The translations under genes were made by a program, and so were the position numbers. Shown here piece after piece: positions 42,913 to 52,079 of a stretch of DNA of 64,000 bases. Source of the stretch: Brucellaceae bacterium (GTDB taxonomy: Bacteria > Pseudomonadota > Alphaproteobacteria > Rhizobiales > Rhizobiaceae); assembly GCA_020637755.1 (NCBI GenBank), contig JACKJW010000010.1, positions 27,331-91,330 of the forward strand. The letters are read 5' to 3'. The notes beneath the pieces were generated by a model, which did not search any database, was not told the DNA's origin, and was given only the letters and a program-made list of their open reading frames with translations. Numbering within the stretch: position 1 is the stretch's first letter; the number at the start of each line of letters is the position of its first letter.

Positions 42913-45886
42913 TGATGCGCCCTCCTTCATTGTCGAAGAACACCGGTTCGCAGACCGTCACCGCAACGGTCCGGTCCTCCATCGGCACATGCAGCGTTTC
43001 GCCCATCCGGGCACGCCCGTCGCGCACCAGTGCCATGGCGATGGAGCGCCCGCAATTTTCCGACCAGTAGGACGAGGTGACATGGCCGATCATCGTCATC
43101 GGCACCGCCTGTGCCGGATCGGCGACGATCTGCGCGCCCTCCTCCAGCACATCTGCGGGATTGGTTGTCAGCAGCCCGACCAGTTGCTTGCGGCCATCGG
43201 CCACCAGATCAGGGCGCTTCATGCCGCGGATACCCACGAAGTCGGGCTTCTTCTTGCCGACCGCCCAGGACAGGCCCGCATCATCAGGCGTCACCGTGCC
43301 GTCGGTATCCTGACCGACGATGATGTAGCCCTTTTCCGCACGCAGCACATGCATGGTTTCCGTGCCATAGACACAGCCGCCCAGTTCCATGGTCCGCGCG
43401 TGGACCGCTTCCCACACCGCGCGGCCGTGGCTTGCCGGCACATTCAGCTCGAAACCCGCCTCGCCGGTGAAGGACACGCGGAAAATGCGCGCCGGAACCC
43501 CGCAGACCGTGCCCTGCGCCATCGACATGTGCGCAAAGCTCTCCGCCGATATGTCCGCGCCGCCGATAAAGGGCTCGACGATCTCGCGCGCCTTCGGCCC
43601 CTGCACCGCGATCACCGCCCATTGTTCGGTCGTCGAGGTCAGCCACACCTTCAGGTGCGGGAATTCCGTCTGAAGATAGTCCTCCATGTGGTTCAGGACG
43701 CGCGGCGCACCACCCGTTGTCGTCGTCACGTGGAAGCGGTCTTCCGCCACCCGGCCGACAACGCCATCATCGTAGATGAAGCCGTCCTCGCGGCACATGA
43801 TGCCGTAGCGAAGCTTGCCGACGCCAAGCTTCGACATCGGATTGGTGTACATCAGGTCCATGAAGGCCCCGGCATCCGGACCCACCACCTCGATCTTGCC
43901 GAGCGTCGATGCATCGAACATGCCCGCGGCCGCGCGCGTGATCCGGCATTCGCGGTTGACGGCGGCATGCATGTCCTCGCCTCGACCGGGGAAAAACCGC
44001 GCGCGCTTCCAGTTGCCGACATCCTCGAAGACAGCGCCGTTTTCTTCGGCCCAGCCGTGGATCGGCGTCTTGCGCGTGACATCGAAGAAGTCGCCGCGCC
44101 CGTGATTGACGATGGTGCCAAAGGTGACCGGCGTATAGGGCTGGCGGAAGGTGGTCAGGCCCACTTCAGGGATCGGCTTGCCAAGTTCGGCCGCCGCCAG
44201 TGCCAGCCCGTGCATGTTGGACAGCTTGCCCTGGTCGCTCGCCATGCCGTTGGTGGTGAAGCGCTTGACATGTTCGATGGAATGCATGCCCTCGCGCACT
44301 GCCTGAACGATGTCGGCAGCCTTCACGTCGTTCTGGTAATCGACAAAGGCCATGCCCTTCACATTGCCGTCCTTGCCGATCAAGCCGCCGGCAAAACTTT
44401 CCGACCTTTCCACAAGCGTCGACGACACACCGATGGAAACATGCTCGCTGGCCCCGGCAGCGGCGCGTCCGGCAGCCAGACCTTCAGCGATGCCGTCAGC
44501 CAGGTCGTCGGTGCCGTTGCAGGTGCCCACGCTGCGGCAGGCCTGCACCTGTGCGCCGGGCAGGAAGCGTCCTGTCGCTTCGTCCCAGGCCACCTTGCCG
44601 CGCGATTGCGAATAGAGATGGACCGAAGGTGTCCAGCCGCCCGACATGAGCAGCGCATCCACGGAGAAGGAGCGCTTGCCGCCCCCGTCCCGCGCACGCA
44701 CGTCAATGCCCGTGACCCGAAGCCGCCCCTTGGCTTTCACCACCTCATGGCCTCCAAGCACCTTGATGCCGAGTGCGCGCGCCTCGTCCACCAGCGGTCC
44801 GGATGGATCGTTGCGCCAATCGGCAATGGCCACGATGGAGACACCGGCGCGGGCCAGATCAATGGCAGCCCCATAGGCACTGTCGCAGGCTGTGTAGACC
44901 GCAACCTTGCGGCCCGGTGCAACGCCATAGTGGTTGAGATAGGTGCGTGCCGCCCCTGCCATCATCACGCCGGGCAGGTCGTTGCCGTCAAACAGCATCT
45001 GGCGCTCGATGGAACCGGTGGCGAGGATCACTTCGCCTGCCCGCACCTGCCACAGCCGCTCGCGCGGAAGGCTCTTGTCCGGCTGCGCCAGATGGTCGGT
45101 CACGCGCTCGGCAAGGCCCACAAAATTCTGGGCGTGATAGCCGAAGGCCGTCGTGCGCGTCAGGTAGCGGACATTGTCCATCGCTGCCAGCTCGCCCATC
45201 GTCTCCTGCGCCCAGCTCCAGCCGCTCATGCCGTTGATGCGCGCGCCGCTTTCGTGGCGAAGCGCACCGCCGGGAAGCGGGTTCTCGTCGGCAAGGATCA
45301 CGCTTGCCCCCGTCTGAGCCGCGGCCAGCGCGGCGGCGATGCCTGCCGGTCCGGCACCCACCACCAGCACATCGCAATGGGCAAATCGGGAGGCGTAGTG
45401 GTCCGGGTCCGGCTCCTTCGGCGACGTGCCAAGACCGGCTGCCTGCCGGATGAACGGCTCGTACAGCTTGTCCCAGGCCTTCTTCGGCCACATGAAGGTC
45501 TTATAGTAGAACCCGGCCGAAAAGAACGGCGCGCCGAGGCTGTTGACCGCGCCAATGTCATGTCTCAGCGACGGCCAGCGGTTCTGGGATGTCGCCACCA
45601 GTCCGTCATGCAGCTCCTGCACCGTGATGCGCACATTTGGCGTGTGCCGTGCCGCGCCCGCGCCAATGGCAGCCAGTGCATTCGGCTCCTCGGGCCCGGC
45701 GGTGAGAATGCCACGCGGCCGGTGATACTTGAACGAACGCCCGGCCAGATGCACGCCATTGGCCAGCAATGCCGAGGCGACCGTATCGCCTTCCAGCCCC
45801 TCATAGGACGTGCCATCAAAGGTGAACCGCACCGCGCGCGACGGCGACAACCGGCCCTTGCCGGCAAGGCGGAAGGCGCCGCTCAT
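42905..45886 (-). CDS. soxA: sarcosine oxidase subunit alpha
   Basis: The 993-residue protein has the SoxA architecture. An N-terminal ferredoxin-like domain (residues 1-100) is followed by a FAD/NAD-binding disulfide-reductase-like domain with GAGPAGIAAALAAAQTGASVI near residue 178. A C-terminal aminomethyltransferase (GcvT-like) domain from about 600 onward binds tetrahydrofolate. The complex oxidises sarcosine to glycine and transfers the methyl carbon to tetrahydrofolate as 5,10-methylene-THF, with hydrogen peroxide as a by-product. It overlaps soxD by 4 bp. Confidence 0.96.
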   Translation of the reverse strand: MSGAFRLAGKGRLSPSRAVRFTFDGTSYEGLEGDTVASALLANGVHLAGRSFKYHRPRGILTAGPEEPNALAAIGAGAARHTPNVRITVQELHDGLVATSQNRWPSLRHDIGAVNSLGAPFFSAGFYYKTFMWPKKAWDKLYEPFIRQAAGLGTSPKEPDPDHYASRFAHCDVLVVGAGPAGIAAALAAAQTGASVILADENPLPGGALRHESGARINGMSGWSWAQETMGELAAMDNVRYLTRTTAFGYHAQNFVGLAERVTDHLAQPDKSLPRERLWQVRAGEVILATGSIERQMLFDGNDLPGVMMAGAARTYLNHYGVAPGRKVAVYTACDSAYGAAIDLARAGVSIVAIADWRNDPSGPLVDEARALGIKVLGGHEVVKAKGRLRVTGIDVRARDGGGKRSFSVDALLMSGGWTPSVHLYSQSRGKVAWDEATGRFLPGAQVQACRSVGTCNGTDDLADGIAEGLAAGRAAAGASEHVSIGVSSTLVERSESFAGGLIGKDGNVKGMAFVDYQNDVKAADIVQAVREGMHSIEHVKRFTTNGMASDQGKLSNMHGLALAAAELGKPIPEVGLTTFRQPYTPVTFGTIVNHGRGDFFDVTRKTPIHGWAEENGAVFEDVGNWKRARFFPGRGEDMHAAVNRECRITRAAAGMFDASTLGKIEVVGPDAGAFMDLMYTNPMSKLGVGKLRYGIMCREDGFIYDDGVVGRVAEDRFHVTTTTGGAPRVLNHMEDYLQTEFPHLKVWLTSTTEQWAVIAVQGPKAREIVEPFIGGADISAESFAHMSMAQGTVCGVPARIFRVSFTGEAGFELNVPASHGRAVWEAVHARTMELGGCVYGTETMHVLRAEKGYIIVGQDTDGTVTPDDAGLSWAVGKKKPDFVGIRGMKRPDLVADGRKQLVGLLTTNPADVLEEGAQIVADPAQAVPMTMIGHVTSSYWSENCGRSIAMALVRDGRARMGETLHVPMEDRTVAVTVCEPVFFDNEGGRING

Positions 45887-46173
45887 TCCTTCGCTCCCAG
45901 ATCAGGCTTCGGCTCACCAGCCTTGTAGGTCACCACGAACTTGTCGGTCACCGTGTCGCGCGCAGCATTGAAGAAGCGCCCGCAGCCATGCATGTGCCGC
46001 CAGCGCTCGAAGGCCAAGCCGCGAGGATTGGAGCGGATGAAGAAATAATCCTCGAACTCCGCGTCGGTGATGTCCGCAATGGTTACGGGCCGCGCGATAT
46101 GCGCCTCGCCCGCGCCGCGGAACTCCAGCTCCGGACGCTCTTCCTCGCAATAGGGGCAGCGGATCAGCAGCAT
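45883..46173 (-). CDS. soxD: sarcosine oxidase subunit delta
   Basis: The 96-residue protein has the zinc-binding pattern of SoxD: CPYCEEERPELEF near residue 6 and RHMHGCGRFFN near 60, where two Cys, one His and one Cys bind zinc. The start at 46173 (MLLIRCPYC) gives the family N-terminus; the frame is open upstream inside the DUF2511-like gene. It overlaps soxA by 4 bp. Confidence 0.95.
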   Translation of the reverse strand: MLLIRCPYCEEERPELEFRGAGEAHIARPVTIADITDAEFEDYFFIRSNPRGLAFERWRHMHGCGRFFNAARDTVTDKFVVTYKAGEPKPDLGAKE

Positions 46174-46186
46174 GAACGTGTCATCC

Positions 46187-46621
46187 TCACAATTCGCCCT
46201 TTTCCAGGACCGTGCCCTTGGGCAGGGTGCAAAGGCGCTTGGCGGTTTCGGCAAAGGGGGCAATCAGACGGATCATCACCTGCAGGTCGGCCATCTTGCG
46301 GAAGACCGACGGCATGGCGAGATAGAAGGGCAGCATCTCGAAGGGATTGCCGGACAACAGCACGCCCGACGTCACCCCTTCCGGCAGGTCGCCCTGCGCA
46401 TTGACCGGGACAAAGAGGCCGAGCGCCCGGCCCTGGGAACGGGTGCACATCAGATAACCCTCGTCATGGGCAAAGGGCCACGCATCCTCACCGGGCTGCC
46501 GGTGGATGCGCTGCATGCGGAAATCCTTCGCCTCCGGCCCCTTGAACCACTCCCACACCTGCGGAGGCACCTCGGCGGTACCACCGGCCAGCACGGCACA
46601 CAGGGCAGCCGCGCCCAGCAT
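46187..46621 (-). CDS. putative secreted DUF2511/YebY-like protein inside the sarcosine oxidase operon
   Basis: The 144-residue protein has a hydrophobic N-terminus (residues 1-18) that could be a signal or anchor, although it lacks basic residues. The body contains DAWPFAHDEGYLMC near residue 46, a pattern (WPF, then G-x-L-x-C) shared with the DUF2511/YebY family, and a late IRLIAPFAETAKRLC resembling the same family's end. YebY proteins in enterobacteria are linked to copper response, but no function is known here. It starts 1 bp after soxB and ends 13 bp before soxD, so it is co-transcribed. The family match is tentative. Confidence 0.6.
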   Translation of the reverse strand: MLGAAALCAVLAGGTAEVPPQVWEWFKGPEAKDFRMQRIHRQPGEDAWPFAHDEGYLMCTRSQGRALGLFVPVNAQGDLPEGVTSGVLLSGNPFEMLPFYLAMPSVFRKMADLQVMIRLIAPFAETAKRLCTLPKGTVLEKGEL

Positions 46622-46622
46622 C

Positions 46623-47876
46623 TCAGTGCGCCACGGCGGCGGCTGCCGCCTCGTCGATCAGCCGGCCCGTGCGAAAGCGTTCCAGCGTGAAGGGTGCGTT
46701 GATGGCATGCGGCTCGTCGCGCGCGATCGTGTGCGCGAAGACATGGCCAGACCCCGGCGTTGCCTTGAAACCGCCCGTGCCCCAGCCGCAATTGACGTAG
46801 AGGCCCTTCACCGGCGTCTTCGCCAGGATCGGCGAACGGTCGGGCGTCACATCAACGATGCCGCCCCAGGAGCGCAGCATTTTCATGCGCGAGAAGATCG
46901 GGAACATCTCGCAGATGGCTTCAAGCGTGTGGTTGAGGATGTGCAAGCCGCCGGTCTGCGAATAGGAGGTGTACTGGTCGGTGCCAGCCCCAATCACCAA
47001 CTCGCCCTTGTCGGACTGCGAAATATAGGCATGCACCGTGTTCGACATGACCACGCAGGGGAACACCGGCTTGACCGGCTCGGAGACCAGCGCCTGCAAC
47101 GGGAAGCTTTCCAGCGGCATGCGCAGGCCTGCCATGGCCATGATGGGCGTCGTGTTTCCGGCGGCCACCACGCCCACCTTTTTCGCGCCGATGAAGCCGC
47201 GCGTGGTCTCAACGCCCTCCACCGCACCGTCTGCAGAGCGCCGGATGCCGGTCACCGCGCAATTCTGGATGATGTGGACGCCACGCGCCGCTGCTGCCCG
47301 CGCATAACCCCAGGCCACCGCGTCATGGCGCGCCGTGCCACCGCGCCGCTGCAGCGCGGCACCGACTACCGGATAACGCGCCGTCTGCGCGATGTTGAGC
47401 GGCGGGCAATAGGCCTTGGCCTGCTCCGGCGTCAGCCATTCGTTGTCGACGCCGTTCAGCCGGTTGGCATGGATGTGCCGCTTGAACACCTGCACATCAT
47501 GCACATTGTGGGCGAGCATCATCACGCCGCGCGCCGAATACATGACGTTGTAGTTCAGGTCCTGGGAAAGCCCGTCCCACAGCTTCACCGCATGATCGTA
47601 GAGATGGGCCGATTCGTCATAGAGGTAGTTGGAGCGGATGATGGTGGTGTTGCGCCCCGTATTGCCGCCGCCCAGCCAACCCTTGTCGAGCACGGCGATG
47701 TTGCTGATGCCGTGTTCCTTGGCGAGATAATAGGCCGTTGCGAGACCGTGCCCGCCGGCCCCCACGATCACCACGTCATAGGCCGCACGCGGCTCGGGAT
47801 TGTCCCACTGCTTCTCCCAGCCGGTGTGCCCCCGGAGCGCCTCGCGGGCGATGGCAAAAACGGAATATTTGCGCAT
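46623..47876 (-). CDS. soxB: sarcosine oxidase subunit beta (FAD-binding)
   Basis: The 417-residue protein is a DadA/SoxB-type flavoprotein. It has the dinucleotide motif VVIVGAGGHGLATAYYLAKEHG near residue 35, LDKGWLGGGNTGRNTTIIRSNY near 60, and a C-terminal CGWGTGGFKATPGSGH that closes the flavin site. It carries the sarcosine-oxidising active site and covalent FMN in characterised enzymes. It is the first gene of the operon, with AGGGACGTTCTGCC before the ATG. Confidence 0.95.
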   Translation of the reverse strand: MRKYSVFAIAREALRGHTGWEKQWDNPEPRAAYDVVIVGAGGHGLATAYYLAKEHGISNIAVLDKGWLGGGNTGRNTTIIRSNYLYDESAHLYDHAVKLWDGLSQDLNYNVMYSARGVMMLAHNVHDVQVFKRHIHANRLNGVDNEWLTPEQAKAYCPPLNIAQTARYPVVGAALQRRGGTARHDAVAWGYARAAAARGVHIIQNCAVTGIRRSADGAVEGVETTRGFIGAKKVGVVAAGNTTPIMAMAGLRMPLESFPLQALVSEPVKPVFPCVVMSNTVHAYISQSDKGELVIGAGTDQYTSYSQTGGLHILNHTLEAICEMFPIFSRMKMLRSWGGIVDVTPDRSPILAKTPVKGLYVNCGWGTGGFKATPGSGHVFAHTIARDEPHAINAPFTLERFRTGRLIDEAAAAAVAH

Positions 47877-48063
47877 GGCAGAACGTCCCTGGCTGCGGCC
47901 ATTTCGGAGGCTTCAACCCTATCTAGCTTTGCCGGACCCAACAAGTTTGCCTGATTGCGACAGGGGATGGCGCTTTGGTCCGTGACATCAATCCTTCCTC
48001 CCGGTTGCGCACCGCGCCGGTCGGCGTAAACTTGTGAAAAAACAAGGCGGGAGGAGAAGCGCC

Positions 48064-48735
48064 ATGGATGCGACCGACGACGGCGACATCCTGTTTTCTG
48101 CCAGCGAGATGGGCGCCATCGCCCATCTCTATCGCGGCGAGATTTACCGTTCGACGATCTGGCGAACCCGCCTCGACACCACCACCAACTGGTCGGTCGT
48201 TTCACTGTCGGTGGCGCTTTCCATCTCCTTCGCCAACACCGGCGCCTCGCCGCTGCCGCTCATTTTCGTCGGCCTTCTGATTTCCTTCTTCCTCATCATC
48301 GAGGCCCGGCGCTACCGCTTCTTCAATGTCTGGCGCGCCCGCGCGCGCTGGATGGAGAAATACATCTACGCCCCGATGCTGACCGAAGGCTGCACCCCGC
48401 CGGTGACCGAATGGGCGGCCGTTCTCGCCAGCGACTACAAGAGCCCGAAATATCACATCTCCTATCTTCGCGCGGTCGGCCGCCGCTTGCGGCGCAATTA
48501 CATCTGGCTTTTCCTCATCCAGGCGGCAGCCTATTTCGGCAAGATCGTCGTCCATCCCTTCCAGGCACCCGACATCGGCACCATTGTCGCGCGTGCTGCG
48601 CTTGGCCCCCTGCCCGGCTGGATCGTGATTCTGGCCGGCCTCGCCTTCAACGCCTTCTGGATCGGACTGGCACTCGCCACGCACTATCTCGATGCGGTCA
48701 AGCACAAGGGCGAAGGCACAACCGTCAACATGTGA
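48064..48735 (+). CDS. DUF2270 membrane protein
   Basis: The 223-residue protein has four predicted membrane segments: about residues 42-60, 65-84, 150-168 and 182-205. Between them is a basic cytosolic loop (RRYRFFNVWRARARWMEKYIYAPM) conserved in DUF2270 proteins. Function is unknown. The ATG at 48064 is preceded by GGGAGGAGAAGCGCC; the in-frame Met at 48034 lacks a ribosome site. It is divergent from soxB, and a weak hairpin with a T-run follows. Confidence 0.85.
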   Translation: MDATDDGDILFSASEMGAIAHLYRGEIYRSTIWRTRLDTTTNWSVVSLSVALSISFANTGASPLPLIFVGLLISFFLIIEARRYRFFNVWRARARWMEKYIYAPMLTEGCTPPVTEWAAVLASDYKSPKYHISYLRAVGRRLRRNYIWLFLIQAAAYFGKIVVHPFQAPDIGTIVARAALGPLPGWIVILAGLAFNAFWIGLALATHYLDAVKHKGEGTTVNM

Positions 48736-48738
48736 AGA

Positions 48739-48759
48739 CAGCACCGTGCTGCTCTTTTT
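48739..48759 (+). terminator. weak terminator after the DUF2270 gene
   Basis: A 5-bp stem (CAGCA/TGCTG, CCG loop) is followed by CTCTTTTT directly after the stop. It is short but well placed. Confidence 0.45.
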
Positions 48760-48922
48760 CAGCCCCTTGCCCCTCGACAACACCAGCCGGATTTGGTAGG
48801 GACGCCTCCAAATCGCGGGGCTTGGCCCCGGCGGACGGGTACGCATTTGCTACCGGACCGGTGGGTCCATGGCTGAAGCGCCGCCTGTTTGAACCTTAAC
48901 AGCCAAGAGACAGGATACTTTC

Positions 48923-49147
48923 GTGCAGGTACTCGTACGCGACAACAACGTTGATCAGGCGCTCCGCGCCCTGAAGAAGAAAATGCAGCGTGAAGGCATC
49001 TTCCGCGAAATGAAGATGCGCGGTCATTACGAGAAGCCGTCCGAAAAGAAGGCCCGTGAAAAGGCCGAGGCTGTGCGCCGCGCCCGCAAGCTGGCCCGCA
49101 AGCGCGCCCAGCGTGAAGGCCTGATCGGTGGCCGTCCGGGCCGCTGA
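48923..49147 (+). CDS. rpsU: 30S ribosomal protein S21
   Basis: The 74-residue protein starts with MQVLVRDNNVDQALRALKKK and ends in a lysine/arginine-rich tail, as in alphaproteobacterial S21, which helps the 30S subunit bind mRNA. The start codon is GTG at 48923; no ATG fits the family N-terminus. The gene is monocistronic, with its own upstream gap of 187 bp, and ends in a terminator overlapping its stop codon. Confidence 0.97.
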   Translation: MQVLVRDNNVDQALRALKKKMQREGIFREMKMRGHYEKPSEKKAREKAEAVRRARKLARKRAQREGLIGGRPGR

Positions 49148-49161
49148 GCCCGCCGTTTTTT
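49137..49161 (+). terminator. intrinsic terminator of rpsU
   Basis: CGGGC/GCCCG with a 6-nt loop that contains the rpsU stop codon is followed by CCG and six T. Confidence 0.55.
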
Positions 49162-49270
49162 CGTCCATTTCCGGACTTACGGGGAGGTGGTGGCGATGAA
49201 AATCGCCTCCGCCTTTTTGTTTACAGGAACCGGCGCCCTGTGTGCCAAGGCCGGTTGAGGGGATTTTGAA

Positions 49271-50140
49271 GTGACGAACCGGATGATTGACACCCGTTGC
49301 AGCCGTGCCGCCTTGCTGCGCGGATCCCTTGCCGCGCTGCTGCTGAGCGCCGCCGCGGCGGGACTGACCGGCTGCCAGTCGGCCGACTCAATGTCCAATA
49401 CGTCACTGTCCGAAGTGGACCGGGCGCAGGGCTCGCAGGAAAACATCGCCTCGCTGACCTCGGTGATCGAGCGCAACCCGCGCGATCCGGAATCCTACAA
49501 TGTGCGAGGCGCCGCCTATGGCCGCGCGGCAAAATACCAGGATGCACTGAAGGATTTCGAGACCGCCATCCAGCTCAATCCCGGCTTCTACCAGGCCTAC
49601 GCCAACCGCGGCCTGATCTACGCGATGATGGGCAATTCCGGCCAGGCCGTCAACGAATACAGCCGCTCCATCCAGCTCAACGCCAATTACGACGTGGCCT
49701 ATATCGGCCGCGGCAATGTCTACCGCAAGGCCGGCCGCGACTTGGACGCCTTCCGCGACTACGAGCGCGCCATCCAGCTCGACACGACCGATCCGCGCGC
49801 CTATCACAATCGTGGCCTCATCTACCAATCGCGCGGCCAGCACGACTACGCCATCGAGGATTTCTCCACCGCGATCTCGCTGTCCAACGACGCCCCCGAG
49901 CCCTACAACGGGCGCGGCGTCTCCTACATTGCGCTTGGCGACGAGGACAATGCCTTCTCGGACTTCAACCTCGCCATCAAGCTTGATCCGTCCAAGGCGG
50001 AAAGCTGGGCCAACCAGGCGCTGATCTACGAACGCCGTGGCGACAAGAAGCGCGCCCGCGATTCCTATTCGCGCGCCGCAGCGCTGGACCCGAACTACGG
50101 CCCCGCCCGCTCCGGACTGGAACGCACGCGCGGAAGCTGA
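49271..50140 (+). CDS. TPR-repeat lipoprotein
   Basis: The 289-residue protein has a lipoprotein signal (basic N-terminus, hydrophobic core, lipobox LTGC with Cys35). Six tetratricopeptide repeats follow, from about residue 70 to 285 (for example DPESYNVRGAAYGRAAKYQDALKD-type units of 34 residues). It is probably anchored to a membrane and acts as a protein-binding scaffold, similar in layout to NlpI. The GTG at 49271 follows GAGGGGATTTTGAA; an ATG at 49283 is an alternative. It shares a bidirectional terminator with pntB. Confidence 0.88.
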   Translation: MTNRMIDTRCSRAALLRGSLAALLLSAAAAGLTGCQSADSMSNTSLSEVDRAQGSQENIASLTSVIERNPRDPESYNVRGAAYGRAAKYQDALKDFETAIQLNPGFYQAYANRGLIYAMMGNSGQAVNEYSRSIQLNANYDVAYIGRGNVYRKAGRDLDAFRDYERAIQLDTTDPRAYHNRGLIYQSRGQHDYAIEDFSTAISLSNDAPEPYNGRGVSYIALGDEDNAFSDFNLAIKLDPSKAESWANQALIYERRGDKKRARDSYSRAAALDPNYGPARSGLERTRGS

Positions 50141-50179
50141 CCGGTACGGCACCCCCGATGCCGCGCAGCATCAGACAGC

Positions 50180-50206
50180 AAAAAGCCCGCCGGAAGGCGG
50201 GCTTTT
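50180..50206. terminator. bidirectional terminator between the TPR lipoprotein gene and pntB
   Basis: AAAAGCCCGCC and GGCGGGCTTTT flank a GGAA tetraloop. T-runs occur on both strands, and the two genes converge on it. Confidence 0.9.
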
Positions 50207-50229
50207 CGGTTTCGGGAAGGTCGCGTGGA

Positions 50230-51630
50230 TCAGTGATCCATCGCCTTGACGATTTCTTCCGTCATCTTCTTGGCATCGCCAAGCAGCATCATCGTGCCGT
50301 CCTTGTAGAACAGCGTGTTGTCGATGCCCGCATAGCCCGAACCGAGCGAGCGCTTGACGAAGAGGCAGGTCTTGGCCTTGTCCACGTCGAGGATCGGCAT
50401 GCCGTAGATCGGCGACGACTTGTCGTCGCGCGCCGACGGGTTCGTCACGTCATTCGCGCCAATCACATAGGCGACGTCCGCCTGTGCGAATTCCGAGTTG
50501 ATGTCCTCAAGCTCGAAGACCTCGTCATAGGGCACATTGGCTTCGGCCAGCAGCACGTTCATGTGGCCGGGCATGCGGCCTGCGACCGGGTGGATGGCGT
50601 ATTTTACTTCCACCCCGTTTTCCTTCAGCTTGTCAGCCATTTCGCGCAGCGCATGCTGAGCCTGCGCCACCGCCATGCCGTAGCCCGGCACGATGATGAC
50701 CTTGGAGGCATTGGCCATCAGGAAGGCGGCGTCGTCCGCCGAACCCTGCTTGACCGTGCGCTCAATGCCATCGTCGGAGGTGGCAGCAGCCGCATCCCCG
50801 CCAAAGCCGCCAAGGATGACCGAAATGAAGGAACGGTTCATGCCCTTGCACATGATGTAGGACAGGATCGCGCCCGAGGAACCGACCAGCGCACCGGTGA
50901 TGATCAGCGCCAGATTGCCGAGCGTGAAGCCGATGCCGGCCGCCGCCCAACCCGAATAGGAATTGAGCATGGAAACGACCACCGGCATGTCCGCGCCGCC
51001 GATCGGAATGATGATCAGCACGCCGAGAGCCAGCGACAGCGCCACGATCAGCCAGAAGACGAAGTGGCTCTCGGTCTGCGTCAGCAGCACGATCAGCACG
51101 ACGAGGCCGATGGCAAGGCCCGCATTGATGACGTGACGCATCGGCAGCATGATCGGCTTGCCGGACATGCGGCCGTCAAGCTTGGCAAAGGCGATCAGCG
51201 AACCGGTGAAGGTGATGGCGCCAATGGCGACACCAAGGCTCATTTCCACCAGCGCCTGCCCGTGGATATGGCCGACCTGACCGATGCCAAAGCTCTCCGG
51301 TGCATAGAGCGCGGCGGCTGCCACCAGCACCGCGGCAAGGCCGACGAGGCTGTGGAAGGCGGCGACGAGCTGCGGCATGGCCGTCATGGGGATGCGCTGG
51401 GCGATATAGGCGCCCGCGCCGCCGCCGATCGCGAGGCCGACGACGATCAGGCCGAGGCCGCCCGCCGAAGGCATCGCGAGTGCCAGCGTGGTGGCGATGG
51501 CGATGCCCATGCCGAGCATGCCGAACATGTTGCCCCGGCGGCTGGTCGTCGGATGCGACAGGCCGCGCAGCGCCGTGATGAACAGGACGCCGGAGACGAG
51601 ATAGAGGAAGGCTGCCAGATTGGTGCTCAT
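50230..51630 (-). CDS. pntB: NAD(P) transhydrogenase subunit beta
   Basis: The 466-residue protein has about nine N-terminal membrane helices and a C-terminal NADP-binding domain from about 290 with VIIVPGYGMAVAQAQ, HPVAGRMPGHMNVLLAEANVPYD and GANDVTNPSARDD. It forms the proton channel and NADP site of the energy-linked transhydrogenase, making NADPH from NADH with the proton gradient. It lies 11 bp after pntAB. Confidence 0.97.
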   Translation of the reverse strand: MSTNLAAFLYLVSGVLFITALRGLSHPTTSRRGNMFGMLGMGIAIATTLALAMPSAGGLGLIVVGLAIGGGAGAYIAQRIPMTAMPQLVAAFHSLVGLAAVLVAAAALYAPESFGIGQVGHIHGQALVEMSLGVAIGAITFTGSLIAFAKLDGRMSGKPIMLPMRHVINAGLAIGLVVLIVLLTQTESHFVFWLIVALSLALGVLIIIPIGGADMPVVVSMLNSYSGWAAAGIGFTLGNLALIITGALVGSSGAILSYIMCKGMNRSFISVILGGFGGDAAAATSDDGIERTVKQGSADDAAFLMANASKVIIVPGYGMAVAQAQHALREMADKLKENGVEVKYAIHPVAGRMPGHMNVLLAEANVPYDEVFELEDINSEFAQADVAYVIGANDVTNPSARDDKSSPIYGMPILDVDKAKTCLFVKRSLGSGYAGIDNTLFYKDGTMMLLGDAKKMTEEIVKAMDH

Positions 51631-51641
51631 GGGTCAGGCCC

Positions 51642-52079
51642 TCACTTCTCTTTTTTCTTGTACATCGCCAGCATGCGCTGGGTGACGAGGAAGCCGCCGA
51701 AGATGTTGACGGAGGCGAGGATCAGCGCAACGAAGCCGAAGCCCGTCGCAAGGCCCGATGCCGCGATGCCGACGGCAAGCAGCGCGCCCACCACGATCAC
51801 CGAGGAGATCGCATTGGTCACAGCCATCAGCGGCGTGTGCAGCGCCGGCGTCACCGACCAGACGACGTAATAGCCGACGAAGATCGCCAGCACGAAGATC
51901 GAGAACTGGAAGATGAAGGGATCGATCGCGGCCGGACCCACCGTGTCATGCGCGGCGGCAGCGGCATCCACCGCACCGTTCTTCACATCCACCTGGAAGG
52001 AGGTCACCGCCTGGCGAACCGTGCTGACGGCCTTTTCCAGCGCGTCGAGGCTTTGATTGAGCTTTTCGGAGGCCATCAT
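51642..52079 (-). CDS. pntAB: NAD(P) transhydrogenase subunit alpha part 2
   Basis: The 145-residue protein has an N-terminal helix and about four membrane segments in its second half (FIFQFSIFVLAIFVGYYVVW onward), the domain II part of subunit alpha. Its separation from part 1 is the Rhodospirillum/rhizobial arrangement. It overlaps pntAA by 4 bp. The second Met is an equally good start. Confidence 0.94.
   Translation of the reverse strand: MMASEKLNQSLDALEKAVSTVRQAVTSFQVDVKNGAVDAAAAAHDTVGPAAIDPFIFQFSIFVLAIFVGYYVVWSVTPALHTPLMAVTNAISSVIVVGALLAVGIAASGLATGFGFVALILASVNIFGGFLVTQRMLAMYKKKEK

Noticed and set aside
42989..45928. A 979-codon open frame antisense to soxA
   Set aside because: soxA is fully supported by domains and operon context; the antisense frame has no recognisable motifs.
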